Source: Ambrosia x helenae (taxonomy: Eukaryota; Streptophyta; Magnoliopsida; Asterales; Asteraceae). From it: a stretch of DNA of 64,000 bases. The stretch is from assembly GCA_030844895.1 (NCBI GenBank), contig JAUTDX010007107.1:248001-312000 (forward strand). The letters are read 5' to 3'. Positions within the stretch are counted from its first letter, which is position 1; each line of letters opens with the position of its first letter. Of the stretch, positions 35,190-45,970 are shown piece by piece. The notes beneath the pieces are model-generated. The model was given only the letters and a program-made list of their open reading frames with translations. It was not told the origin of the DNA and did no database searches. Position numbers and translations under genes: made by a program.

Positions 35190-36790
35190 GGCAACGACGT
35201 TGGGTTGAATTACTTAACGACTATGATTGCGAAATTCGCTACCATCCTGGCAAGGCGAATGTTGTGGCTGACGCACTTAGTCGTAAAGAGCGTGTCAAAC
35301 TCCAATGTGCGAGAGTTCGTACTGATCTTCAAGATCGCATTCTCCAGGCTCAACACACCTCAGTCACCCAAGGTAACATGTACGATGAAATGTCTTGTGG
35401 TGCTGAGACTCAACTTGAAACCAAACCCGATGGTCTCCTTTATTTTCTTAATCGACTGTGGATTCCCGACCGTGATGATCTTCGTACTTTTCTCATGAAC
35501 GAGGCTCATAAGTCTCGTTATTCTGTTCATCCTGGAGCTGACAAGATGTACCAAGATCTTCGTTATTCTTATTGGTGGCCTGGTATGAAGAAAGACATTG
35601 CTCTTTTCGTTGCAAAATGCCTCACTTGTTCCAAGGTTAAGGCGGAACATCAACGACCGGCTGGTATGCTTGAACAACCAGAGATTCCTGTCTGGAAATG
35701 GGAGAGCATAGCTATGGATTTCATCACTAAACTCCCTCGCACACCCAAAGGTTTTGACAGTATTTGGGTAATCGTCGATCGTTTGACCAAGTCCGCTCAC
35801 TTTCTACCTATTCGTGAGAAGTATTCTGTGGAAAGGTTGGCACAGATGTACGTAAGTGAAATCGTATGTCGTCACGGTATACCTTTGGACATTATTTCTG
35901 ATCGCGATGGTCGTTTCACCTCTCACTTTTGGGAATCTCTACAAGATGCTTTGGGTACTAAGTTGAACCTGAGCACTGCTTATCACCCTCAAACGGATGG
36001 TCAGACTGAACGAACCATCCAGACACTTGAGGACATGCTCAGGGCGTGTGTCATCGATTTTGGTGGCGCATGGGATTCTCATCTTCCTTTGGTTGAGTTT
36101 TCATACAACAACAGTTATCACGCCAGCATTAACATGGCTCCTTTTGAGGCACTCTATGGTCGGAAATGTCGTTCTCCTGTCTGTTGGACCGAGGTTGGTG
36201 AAGCTCGTATTACTGGACCCGAACTAATCCAGGAAACCACAGACAAAATTCAGCTTATTCAGGATAATCTTCTCAAGGCTAGAAGTCGCCAAAAGAGTTA
36301 TGCTGATAAACGTCGTAAACCCTTGGAATTTCAAGTTGGGGACCTTGTGCTACTTAAGGTATCCCCTTGGAAAGGAGTTATTCGTTTCGGTAGAAAGGGA
36401 AAACTAGCTCCTCGATACGTAGGCCCCTTCAAAATTCTTGACAGAGTTGGGAAAGTGGCTTATAGACTTGAGCTTCCACCTGAGCTAAGCAATGTTCATC
36501 CGACCTTCCATGTTTCGAATCTCAAGAAATGCTTAGCAGATGAGAACCTTCATGTTCCTCTTGAGGATGTGCAAATCGATGAAAGCATGCACATTATCGA
36601 GAAACCCGTCGAGATTGTTGACACTGGAGTCAAGAAACTCAAGCGCAGTCGTATTCCGATCGTTAAGGTTCGTTGGGAATCTAAACGAGGCCTAGAGTTC
36701 ACTTGGGAGCGTAAAGACCAGATGAAGTCGAAGTATCCGCATCTTTTTCCACCAGACTCTCCAACTCCAACTTCGGGACGAAGTTCCTAA
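35171..36790 (+). CDS. RNase H end-integrase-chromodomain-like tail (downstream part of gag-pol)
   Basis: Continues gag-pol in the shifted frame to TAA at 36788. It starts with the end of RNase H ([20 protein letters not shown]). The integrase zinc-binding HHCC region lies at about 35527-35640 ([17 protein letters not shown]). The DDE core has aspartates in AMDFITK (about 35715) and SDRDG (about 35905), and the glutamate in DGQTERT (about 36005). The C-terminal part contains GPFKIL and the tail IPIVKVRW...[10 protein letters not shown] (about 36650-36730), which resembles the CHDCR-type chromodomain region of Tekay elements. That tail is thought to guide insertion. Without a frameshift event this part would not be translated. 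Confidence 0.92.
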   Translation, partial: QKNLNMRQRRWVELLNDYDCEIRYHPGKANVVADALSRKERVKLQCARVRTDLQDRILQAQHTSVTQGNMYDEMSCGAETQLETKPDGLLYFLNRLWIPDRDDLRTFLMNEAHKSRYSVHPGADKMYQDLRYSYWWPGMKKDIALFVAKCLTCSKVKAEHQRPAGMLEQPEIPVWKWESIAMDFITKLPRTPKGFDSIWVIVDRLTKSAHFLPIREKYSVERLAQMYVSEIVCRHGIPLDIISDRDGRFTSHFWESLQDALGTKLNLSTAYHPQTDGQTERTIQTLEDMLRACVIDFGGAWDSHLPLVEFSYNNSYHASINMAPFEALYGRKCRSPVCWTEVGEARITGPELIQETTDKIQLIQDNLLKARSRQKSYADKRRKPLEFQVGDLVLLKVSPWKGVIRFGRKGKLAPRYVGPFKILDRVGKVAYRLELPPELSNVHPTFHVSNLKKCLADENLHVPLEDVQIDESMHIIEKPVEIVDTGVKKLKRSRIPIVKVRWESKRGLEFTWERKDQMKSKYPHLFPPDSPTPTSGRSS

Positions 36791-36803
36791 AAGTAGGGGA
36801 GAC
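36789..36803 (+). promoter_or_regulatory. Polypurine tract
   Basis: AAAAGTAGGGGAGAC overlaps the stop codon of pol and touches the 3' LTR. It is the plus-strand primer. Confidence 0.88.
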
Positions 36804-39291
36804 TGTAACATTACGCATTTAATACTTGTACGTTACGCATGACATTTAATAAAACGTCAAGTTTCATATTTACCTTCGCATTTATTATTTTTGTCGCTAT
36901 TATGGAACCCTAATATTATATTTAATATTATATATATGTGTGAGTGTATGATTAAATCAAAAAAAAAATAAAACCTGCCTTGGCCGGGATTCGAACCCGC
37001 GCCAAAGGCCGGGTTAAACCAACACAAGTGCACAACCAACTGGGCTAGCCAGTTCCTTGTGATAAACCCGGTCATATATTAATTATATACGCATACTTAA
37101 TCCTCACAGTTGACAAGAAAAGTCAACTGTGGGATTCCTTGTTGATCAATCCGTATAATTAACGCGTGATTGATGTATTTTTGGCAAATTAGGGCAATAA
37201 CCGGCCCAATATAACATAATTACACAGCAAAAACACGGCAATCGTTGCCCTAATCATCTATTGGACGCGTATACCTTCTATGGAAAGTCAACTATCTAAT
37301 TAACCCTAACCCTAATCCTCTAGTATAAATTGAGGCATTCTGGACCTTGTCTAATCGCTCACAACTCTCTCTCAATCTCTATATCTCTCAATTTCACTCT
37401 GTAATTGGTTTAATCGCTCGTGGTTTGACTTTCTCTTTGACCCGACCATCATCATCTATATCACACTGTGAGTCTGTTTTCTTTCGTGGGTTTAGTTCTT
37501 CGGCATCTCAGCAACAATAGCCCTAACATTAATCGGGCTATTGTTGTCTGAATCGTTCAATTGTTAATCTAGGGTTCATCACGATTTGATTTGGGGATAA
37601 AACTGGATTAGCATATGATATTTATTTATTTTAAATCAGAGGATAACACAACCACCGGCCTAGGCCAAGTGGTTGTGACCCTTGTTTGACTCTGAGGTCA
37701 CCCGGGTTCGAGTCCCGGCACTGACCGGGTTTTTGCATTCTTTTCCTTTCTTTTCTTTTTAACAATATAATTAATTATATATATATATTAATCCTTTAAA
37801 TCTTTTAAATTCTTTTTAAAATACCAAAACTATTTTATAAACTCTAAAAAAATTTATAATTACTTAATCTGATATAAAAGTGTTATTTACAATTTTTATT
37901 TTTCAGAAATTCTTTTATTTAATATTTATAATAATTAAATCATTTTTATACTATTATAATTATAAAAATCCATTATTATATCAAAACAGTTTTATTAAAT
38001 TCCCCAAAAATTATCCTAACTTTTTATAAAGTTAGACTTTACTGAAATAATTTTTAATTCAGTAAAATCATTTATTTATTATTTTTAATCAATTTTTGTA
38101 AGATTTAATCATATTTAATTCATAATAAATCCAATTTTCATCATTTTTGCACCAAAATTTTATACAAATTATTTTTAATCATTTAGAACAGAATTATGAT
38201 TTTTAAAACAAGATTTCTTTAATTTTAGTATTTTTGAATATTAAAGTTAATAATTGGCTATTCATAAATAAATAGATTTAAAAAATCTATTTTAAATGAA
38301 ATAATTTTATAAAAATTATTTTATTGCTTCAAACACTTTAATGTGCACACTCAAAATTCAAATTTTGTAAAAAGACTATTTTTCATTAATTATCCAATTT
38401 TCTTTATTTAATTAACATTTTTAAATTAAATTTAACAATTGATTATCCCCAATTCGAAACCCTAGGATACACATATTAGTTATTAGACTTAGACTTATTA
38501 TATATTACCTCATTATAGGGTAATATTTGGAATCACTTTGGGCAACACAATTATCATATCTTTTCAACAAGTTAACATTTGCTAAGGTGAGTTTACATAG
38601 CCCCTTTTATCACCATTTTTGGGGTGAAACATGTTGTAACATTTTCATTGCAATTCAATCATCAATGTGTCTATGTGTTTTCTATGTTGCATATTGTCTT
38701 GAGCATGATTAGAGTAAGCACCATTCTAGCATAATCATTAACATTGATCAGCCGACGGTATACATTGATAGATCTATTGGACTGACAATCCCACCCGGAT
38801 ACGTGCCTCCTACCAAGGTTACGTGGGTGTTTGTTATCGCATAACATATTCATTGGGACCATAAGTGTATGGTATGTATCATTTTATAACAGTCAGCAGG
38901 GTTGATTATGCACTCGATTTATTTCTAATATGTTCTCACATATGGGCTAGATTAACATGGCACATGAATTGCATAACATTTTATCCATTTATCATCAAAA
39001 ACCTATGTAATTCTCACCAACTTATGTTGACCCAAAATACTTTCAAAATTAACATGTTTCAGGTAACAATGAAGCTGAGGCTTGAGTAGCATGAGGATTT
39101 ATCTTGAAGTTTATTTGAAGTTTTTGAAGTTATTATTTGATGTTATGTATTTTGAATTCTTAGACATTATTTCACATTTTGGATATTATGTTTGAATAAA
39201 TTATTTAAAATTTATATTATACCATGTGCTACTGAAAACAATCATCAATACGTGGCACCCCGATGTTTCCGCCATCGGTTGGGGTGTTACA
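36804..39291 (+). repeat. 3' LTR of the Tekay-like element
   Basis: 2488 bp, near-identical to the 5' LTR, ending GGGGTGTTACA before the AAGTA target duplication. Confidence 0.97.
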
Positions 39292-39931
39292 AAGTACAAA
39301 TGTAATCCACATGTAATGTCTAAGCATAAAGCACGTTGTAAGCAATGCACATAGTACTAGAATTGTATTGTAAAAATGTAAACTTGTATTTGAAATTTGT
39401 ATAAGTGTACATGTAACACCCCAAAAATGAATAAAAGTAAAAAGGGGATAGGAAATACTCACTGTTTACGTAATAGCTTGTAATTGAACTTGGACAACGA
39501 AATATGAGTTGGAATTATCCCAAAGAATCAACCTAAAGAATTTGATAATGTGTAAGGGAATAACTCTAGGATACATGGAATTCTAGGGTTTCGAATTGGG
39601 GATAAACGTTTATTTGATTAATAAGCAAATTGTTTATTAAATATAAGAAATTTAATAAATAAATAAATAAAGGTCTTTTTGTAAAATTTTAAGTTAAATA
39701 TAGTCACAACATAAGATTTTGATTATGAAAATAATTTTTATAAAATTATTTTCTTGAGAATAGAATATTTAATCTAATTATTTTAAATTGTCAAAATATG
39801 ACTTTAATATCTAAAAATATTAAACTTAAAGAATTTCTGAATTAAAAATTGTATTCCAGTTCTAGATAGTTAGAAATAATTTATATAAAATTTTGGTGCA
39901 AAAATATTGAAAAATGAATGATGGAATTTTC

Positions 39932-40327
39932 TTTTAAAAAAACCAGTTGACTGTTACAACGCCTTTTGTTTCATGGAAACCTTCACTTGAAAGTAATTTC
40001 GGGACGAAATTTTCTAAAGTAGGGGAGACTGTGACAACCTGCACCCTTCACTTTTCATAAATGTGCATAATTGGTTCCTCAACTATTTCGAAATTTTCAT
40101 TTTTAACCTTTGTATTTTAATAGGACCAAAATTCACAATTTAATAAAACTTATAATTTTTATAAGTAAAAGTATGCACGTTTTATACTCACATCTACACC
40201 CGAGCACGTATGTTTCAGACCTTGATACTCAAAGCCCTTAACTTTCTAACATTGGGTCAACTGTCAAGGATTTTGAACCTTTTACTTTGGGTATTAGACA
40301 ACTATTTTAAATTTTGTCAAATCATAA
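39932..40327 (+). mobile_element. Inverted, permuted self-like fragment inside the solo LTR
   Basis: This 396-bp insert is bounded by a 14-bp repeat ATGATGGAATTTTC (39918-39931 and 40328-40341). It reads, in plus orientation, as the 3' end of an LTR-element interior: CAGTTGACTGTTACAACGCC, then polypurine AAAGTAGGGGAGAC, then an LTR start TGTGACAACCTGCACCC. After that comes interior-like sequence (CTTAACTTTCTAAC..., TGTCAAGGATTTTGAA) that should lie upstream. Its LTR start forms a 79-bp inverted repeat with the end of the host LTR at 40323-40401. Self-integration or template switching could produce this. Confidence 0.6.
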
Positions 40328-40739
40328 ATGATGGAATTTTCGAAATAGTTGAGGAACCAATTATGCACATTTATGAAAAGTGAAGGGTGCAGGTTGTCAC
40401 ATCCCTCTTTCTCTCTCTCTCTAAAAACCAAAAGAAAACACCAATCACACCCTTGGATCTTCACATCGATCTGTTAATAGTGGTGGGGTTTGGTGGTGGT
40501 TCGATGGATGTGGAGGCGATGGTATGGTTGCGGGTTTTGGTGGTGGTTTCGGTGGGTGGTGGTGGGTTTGAAAGTGGTTTGAAGATGATTGATGTTGATG
40601 ATGGTTGTGGTGGTGTTTCGATGAACAGAGACGATGAATAGAGACGGTGAACAGAGATGAGAGTGGTTCTTGGGGGTGGTCTTGGGACGATGAACAGAGA
40701 CGAACAGAATCAGATCTGTAGTGAAGATGACGATGTTGA

Positions 40740-40758
40740 CGGTATGTTGTTATTGTTA

Positions 40759-40799
<41 letters not shown>

Positions 40800-40895
40800 T
40801 TTTTATGGGTTTTTTTTCTAGATCAGATGATGATGAAGACGTTGTTAATGAAGACGATTGTTTTTTCTAGATCTGATTTGAAGATGATGGGTATG

Positions 40896-40960
<65 letters not shown>

Positions 40961-40963
40961 AAC
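40740..40963. repeat. (ATT)n microsatellites
   Basis: Two runs, about 40763-40797 and 40894-40960, within GATGATGA-rich sequence of the TIR element. Confidence 0.9.
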
Positions 40964-41117
40964 ACCAACTTCTAAAATTTACTTACTAATCATTTTTGCC
41001 ACACATAAATCTCTTGTGTATTATAAAGGTGAATTTGTGATTTTACTTGTTTACCACAAAGTAGATAAAGTAAACTTGTTATGTTGTGCAGACCAGGATC
41101 TGAATTGTTGAAGATTT

Positions 41118-41447
41118 TTACACCGGTGTAATTGCTTGACTTAGTGGACAAGAGTTTTGTAGAATTAGTTTAGATGTAGGTTCTTATATTTTTAGTGGAT
41201 TAGTAATTTGGTTATGTTTTTCGTTTTTACTGGTGTAACTATATTACATTGATGTTTTTGTTACACTGGTGTAATTGTTTGAGTCAGTGGCAAGTTTTGT
41301 TGCAAGATTTGTTGTTTTACATTTGTGTAACGGATATATTACATGTTTTATTTGTTTACATTGGCGTAAGGGCTATATTACATTGGTGTAAGAGATACAA
41401 TGGCTTTCAAATTTATAGGTATATTTTGGATTTTACACTAGTGTAAA
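41118..41447. repeat. Array of TTACAC..GTGTAA palindromes
   Basis: Variants of a 14-bp palindrome occur about seven times: TTACACCGGTGTAA at 41118, TTTACTGGTGTAA near 41226, TTACACTGGTGTAA at 41261, then near 41317, 41355, 41377 and TTTACACTAGTGTAAA at 41432. Several are perfect palindromes. Confidence 0.8.
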
Positions 41448-42283
41448 TAATTTTCATATAGGGGGTTTCCAAAACAAGATGCATAAATCTGAATTTTGAA
41501 TATATGTTATTTTTTTTTTGTTTTTAAAAAAGTAAATGAAATAAAAAATGAGTTAACAAATATGATTCTTTATTATTTTGAATAAAATATTAATATGATA
41601 TTATATTATTTTTCTTTTCTCTCATTGCATATTTTACTAAAATACCCTTATTGCTTTATTTTATTAAAAAATACTAATAAAAAGTTAGTTACCATGTCAA
41701 GACAAAAATGTCACACCTTTTGATCTTAACTATTGGATCATCAAGATCAATTGCCTAGATGAGTTCCTATGGTTCTCACAACTCACATGTGTTCTCAAAG
41801 TATCCAAGCCCTACATATATATATATATAGGATCTGGATATTTTGAAAACTCGTGTGAGTTGCGAGAACTTGAGAACTCATCTGGGCCAATCAAAATGTG
41901 ACACATACTCAAATTGTAATATTTTGTAATATTTTAACATGGGGGTAACAATGTCCTTTTACACTATTGAGAGTGGGCATTTTAGTAAATTGTTACATGA
42001 AATGATTACTAGCTGTCATATCTCTCCCCATTCAAATAGTTATATTCCTCTTTCTCTCTCTTAATTCTTCCCCTGATCCTCTCTCTCTCACACATACTCA
42101 AACACATAAAAATACAAGTTTGATCTTCAAATCAAAAGATCAGATCGTAAGGTCCAAAACAGATTGTAAGGTTCAAACACACAAAACACAAGCTTGACAT
42201 TCAACTCGATCTCGGTGGTAGTTTGTTATGGTGGTTCCGATGATGATGGCTATCAGATCGTAAATGGTGTGTGGTGGTGAAGG

Positions 42284-42421
42284 GATGAACGAAGGACAGA
42301 AGGGGAGGTGGTTATGGTGGTGACGGCGGATATGGCGGTGAAGGGATGAACGGATGAACGAAGGACAGAAGGGGAGGTGGTTATGGTGGTGACGGCGGAT
42401 ATGGGGTTTCAGGTTTGGATT
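42284..42421. repeat. Tandem duplication, 69-bp unit
   Basis: GGATGAACGAAGGACAGAAG and about 50 following bases are repeated with a 69-bp offset, almost identical. Confidence 0.9.
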
Positions 42422-42554
42422 TGGTTTGTGGGTGAAGGCGATGGTGAATGGTGGGTTTTTTGGATCTTTGAAGATGAAGACGACGGTGGTTGGGGCTCGG
42501 TGGTGGTGGATCTGCGGTGGTGTTAGACCCGTGACGAAGGTATGTTAATTTTTT

Positions 42555-42800
42555 TTAAATATTATTATTATTATTTTTATTTTTATTATTATTATTATTA
42601 ACTCTGTTATTATTATTATTATTATTATTATTTATGTTATTATTTATGTTATTATTTATTAGTAATATTATTATTTTTCTGTTATTATTAATATTATTAT
42701 TTATGTTATTATTATTACTATTTTTGTTATTTACTGTTATTATTATTTACTATTATTATTATTATTATTATTTATGTTATTATTATTATTATTTCTGATA
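42555..42800. repeat. Degenerate (ATT)n array
   Basis: About 240 bp of ATT units broken by TATGTT and CTGTT interruptions. Confidence 0.9.
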
Positions 42801-42824
42801 TTATAGTATAAGGTTATATAGAAT

Positions 42825-43198
42825 ACCCTTGTTATATGGTAAACTCTAACTTCCCGACTTTTTTTTTTATGAAAATTTTAGGGTATGTAATATACATTTT
42901 TTTAAGCATTTTGGGCCAAAAAATCGAAAAAGCGTCGTACGGTTTTTTTTTTTTTTTAAACGTCTTCTGTTAACATGTATTTAACACATGGTTAACACAT
43001 GTTTTGTTTCGCTTAACATGTGTTAGTCGAAAGTTTATTTATTTTTTTTAAAAAAATTACTCGGCGCTTTTTAAATTTTTTTGGCCCAAAATGCTTAAAA
43101 ACATGTATATTACTTGCCCTATTTTTTTCAAAAAAAAAAAAAATTTGGAAGTCAGAGTTTCTAGAGTTTACCATATAAGGATGGGTTTCCACAATATC

Positions 43199-43206
<8 letters not shown>
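42825..43206. mobile_element. Foldback (long inverted repeat) element
   Basis: The left arm contains TTATATGGTAAACTCTAACT, then AGCATTTTGGGCCAAAAAAT and an AACACATG run. The right arm is its inverted copy (CCCAAAATGCTT..., AGAGTTTACCATATAAGG). Arms are about 170 bp and diverged, with only a short spacer around 43010. An (AT)n run follows at 43207. No coding sequence. Confidence 0.75.
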
Positions 43207-43239
<33 letters not shown>

Positions 43240-43243
<4 letters not shown>

Positions 43244-43480
43244 TTTATCTTATAATATTCATAATAAATTTATTTTTGATCCAAAATTTATAAAAATTTA
43301 GGTGCAACATCTTGACAACTTAAAATTAATTTCTACACTTTTATTTTCTGGAAATCTATTTATTTTCATATGTTTATTAATTTAATTTGCTTTAATCATT
43401 ATTAATTGATTAAAAATCCATTGTAAATGTAATACTATTTAAATATTAGTAAATATTTCATATTATTTTTTAATTTAATA
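43240..43480 (+). repeat. Fragment of the 20694-type LTR, plus orientation
   Basis: ATATTCATAATAAATTTATT, GATCCAAAATTTATAAAAAT and TTTTATTTTCTGGAAA follow the inverted LTR sequence around 22195-22300, with moderate divergence. Both LTR ends are missing. Confidence 0.6.
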
Positions 43481-43529
43481 AATTTTCTTTTAATATTTAT
43501 TATTATTATTATTAATATTATTCTTTAAA

Positions 43530-43694
43530 TAAAAAACAATAATTAAGCAATGATTACCTAATCATTTATAAAGCCCCATGAAGCCCTTTCCACTAGACCC
43601 TTTTTTTCCCATAAAGCCCTAAAGAGTCACTTCTAATACTTTATAATATTTTATTCCACATAAAGCCTCATAGAGCCCCCTACTACACATGCCC
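43530..43694 (-). mobile_element. PIF/Harbinger element end
   Basis: The right terminus CTACTACACATGCCC is followed by TAA. Read on the minus strand it matches the left part of the Harbinger copy at 58267 over more than 150 bp (AAATATTATAAAGTATTAGAAG, GGGCTTTATAAATGATT). The other end is not found, probably truncated by the LTR fragment. Confidence 0.75.
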
Positions 43695-43697
43695 TAA

Positions 43698-44061
43698 TAG
43701 TCATGTTCAATGTCATCGACAAACTTGACAATTTTCACGGTCAACAAACATAATTAAAAAATAATATTTTGTGAATACGGTCGACTAGAAAACAAGAAAG
43801 TAAGTATTTTACTCAAATACTCAAACTTTTACTTCTCTTTTCTATATTTTTAATATAAAAAGGAAGCTTTTTAAGATTAAAAAATTATGTGTATTCGGAC
43901 GTCTAATCGTTTTATGTTTTAGATATAACTATTGGACAATCACATCTAGACTAAAATTTCAGGGATAACATTCAATTTTTTTTTCCGTACTTTCATACAA
44001 TATGCTAATTAGTTGCATTTTCCAAGCACACTAATTTTAGAAGAAACACAATGTAAACCAT
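43698..44061. other. Intergenic, nothing recognised
   Basis: AT-rich, no repeat or coding signal seen. Confidence 0.4.
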
Positions 44062-44078
44062 AATCATTTTGATAATAG

Positions 44079-44210
44079 GGTCATGGCCCAATGGTACACC
44101 AAATAAGGTGTTGGGGATTATACCAAGGTTCGATCCTTGGAAGGTGAGAAAAATAAAAATGGGTGAGAGAAAATAAATGGGGATGAGAAGTTTGCCGTTC
44201 AAAACAAAAA
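44079..44210 (+). mobile_element. tRNA-derived SINE with 17-bp TSD
   Basis: A Pol III A box TGGCCCAATGGT and a B box AGGTTCGATCC lie about 35 bp apart near the 5' end. The body is about 132 bp and ends GCCGTTC followed by an A-rich tail. A perfect 17-bp duplication AATCATTTTGATAATAG flanks it (44062-44078 and 44211-44227), as expected of LINE-driven retroposition. The clean duplication implies a recent insertion. Confidence 0.92.
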
Positions 44211-44648
44211 AATCATTTTGATAATAGCACATAAACCCTAAAATTAAATGTAAACTATAATAACTATGCATAAACCCTAAGTCCTAATCAATTGCATATA
44301 ATTAAAAAAATATAGAATTAGAACTTTGAACTTTAGAATTTTACCTCACTAATGAACGCATAATTAATTGGTGGAAACCTGAGACCCTATTTCTTTTTAC
44401 CGTTCAAAGTAATCCAACCAAGAGATGAACTATGGTGTGGGATGATAGTTTTTCTTTTAAAAGTTGGGTTGACTATTGTCTATAGTATTAGGCATTTAAA
44501 ATAGTTTGAAGGGTAACATAAAATTTCAAGGATAGCAACAAACACACACACAATTTTGGGGTAACGTAATATGTAAAACGTTAAAAAAACTTTATGGGCT
44601 TCTATTTATAAAATTAACAAATGAAATGGGTCAATGGTTATGAATTTC

Positions 44649-45161
44649 TAGGGTTGGCAATTTCAGACACGAACACGACTACCCGACACGAACCTACACG
44701 ATTTTTAACAGGTACGAGTATGACCTTAACAGGTTTTGTGTCCTAAACAGGTAAACACGAAATATACCTGTTAATTTTTGTGTCTAAACAGGTTAAATAC
44801 TTGTTTACCTGTTTAGTACCCGTTAAGACATGTTAAGGACTTTTATTTTTAAATATAGGTTGGGGGTGGATTATTGGAGTTATACGTTTTTACTCTCTTT
44901 TTAATGCTTGATGGTACCCATTTAACGTGTCAGATTTGGAAAATAGTTTGTGTATTATCGTATTAACTTGGTATAAACAGGTATTATCATGTCTTATCAT
45001 GTTAACTTGGTATAAACGGGTATTTTCGTGTTAACCAGGTATAAACATGTTCGTGTTCAAGTATAAAAAGAATGACACGATAAGTTATCGTGTCGTGTTC
45101 GTATCTACATATTTCGTGTTCGTGTCTTAGCAGGTCGGGTATACACGATTTGCTAGCCCTA
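44649..45161. mobile_element. hAT-type MITE, 513 bp, TSD TGAATTTC
   Basis: The ends TAGGGTTGGCAA and TTTGCTAGCCCTA are inverted repeats. A perfect 8-bp duplication TGAATTTC flanks them (44641-44648 and 45162-45169). The interior repeats GACACGAACACG, CAGGTTAA and GGTATAAACAGG motifs. Confidence 0.9.
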
Positions 45162-45169
45162 TGAATTTC

Positions 45170-45962
45170 TATTTTTTTCTGTTGGGCTAATAATGAAATT
45201 TTGAATGTGTTTTGCGTTTTAAAAATAATTGAGGCGTAGTGTTATATAATTTCAGGGGTAACCTAATAAAAAACATAAAAAAATAGAAAATTTGTACTAC
45301 GTCACAAAAGTTGAGGGGTAGTGGGTGCTACCCCTGCCACCTCTTTATGTTCGCCATTGATCTCCCATGCCACACAGCGAGATGACAACGTAGATAAAGA
45401 TATGTACGTCGCAAGGGTATATTCTTAGCACGAAAGCCAAGTTAAAAAACAAATTATAATGCACTATTTTATAAAGGGTTAGGCTAAACGTACTCTCATA
45501 TCTTACTTGTTAGTTGTCACATCCCCTCCCTGTAAAAATATTATTAAAACTTGTCATATCCCCCTAAACAATTTTTTTTTTAGATACAAGTAAACAATAC
45601 AAACTCAATGTGGAATTATTAACTTTGTCTTCTTATTTTCTCTATGTTGATTCAATTTATTACAGTGTCAATGATTTTCGCATTCTGGTGTTTCGGTTGG
45701 TGATCGATCACTTGACTATCAACTATGTGCTGTTGATTGGCAACGAATATGGTTAGCTTATATGTAAGTTAATTATGAGCTTTCAAGCTTAATAAAAGAG
45801 GATGCTTTAGATGGATATTCATACGATTGCCTCACATTGTTTACTGCTCACAACTAACGTACGATTATTGCATTTTGATACTTCATAGTTCAACATTCCA
45901 GTACCACATGTTTTACAAGAAAAATATGTTTTATTATCGATGGGGGCAATAAGGGAATGCGA
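45170..45962. other. Intergenic, no gene recognised
   Basis: AT-rich with no open frame of note. A stretch at about 45480-45600 has TGTCACATCCCC-like LTR flavour but no boundaries. Confidence 0.35.
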
Positions 45963-45970
45963 CCTTAATC

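Larger units (their letters stand above)
29109..39291 (+). mobile_element. Full-length Tekay-like Ty3/gypsy chromovirus
   Basis: A 10.2-kb element with 2.49-kb LTRs, Met-tRNA primer-binding site, gag-pol, polypurine tract and a perfect 5-bp TSD AAGTA (29104-29108 and 39292-39296). Reading the two LTRs side by side I see only two single-base homopolymer indels (near 30167/37853 and 30592/38284) and no substitutions. It is therefore a very recent insertion. Domain order is gag, protease, RT, RNase H, integrase, chromodomain-like tail. The LTR length and tail point to the Tekay (Del) clade. One frameshift splits pol, so this copy may not be autonomous. Confidence 0.97.
28542..40401 (-). mobile_element. 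Solo LTR (minus), split by a Tekay-like element; TSD TCCCT
   Basis: It starts TGTAACACCCCAACCGATGG at 28542 and ends GGTGCAGGTTGTCACA at 40401, and is flanked by a perfect 5-bp duplication TCCCT (28537-28541 and 40402-40406). Removing the Tekay-like element (29109-39291 plus one TSD copy) and the insert at 39932-40327 leaves an LTR of about 1.26 kb. It is related to, but diverged from, the 2.43-kb LTRs at 20694 and 25854. It has no internal region of its own in the expected order. Confidence 0.8.
28334..41815. mobile_element. TIR element interrupted by nested LTR elements
   Basis: The left end reads AGGATCAATTGAGAACTCGT and GTGAGTTGCGAGAAC. The right end (complement, from about 41815) reads GAGAACACATGTGAGTTGTG and AGAACC. 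Both ends abut AT runs. With the nested solo LTR removed the element is about 1.6 kb. The right part (40407-41815) holds GGTGGT-rich sequence, (ATT)n repeats and a palindrome array. No transposase. It is the same structural family as the element starting at 41829. Confidence 0.65.
41829..42820. mobile_element. TIR element related to 28334 (right end unclear)
   Basis: After a short AT run the sequence AGGATCTGGATATTTTGAAA and CTCGTGTGAGTTGCGAGAAC repeats the left end of the element at 28334 almost base for base for about 80 bp. The same design follows: CT-rich part, GGTGGT-rich part, (ATT)n array. The right end is not resolved because a foldback element follows directly. Confidence 0.55.
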
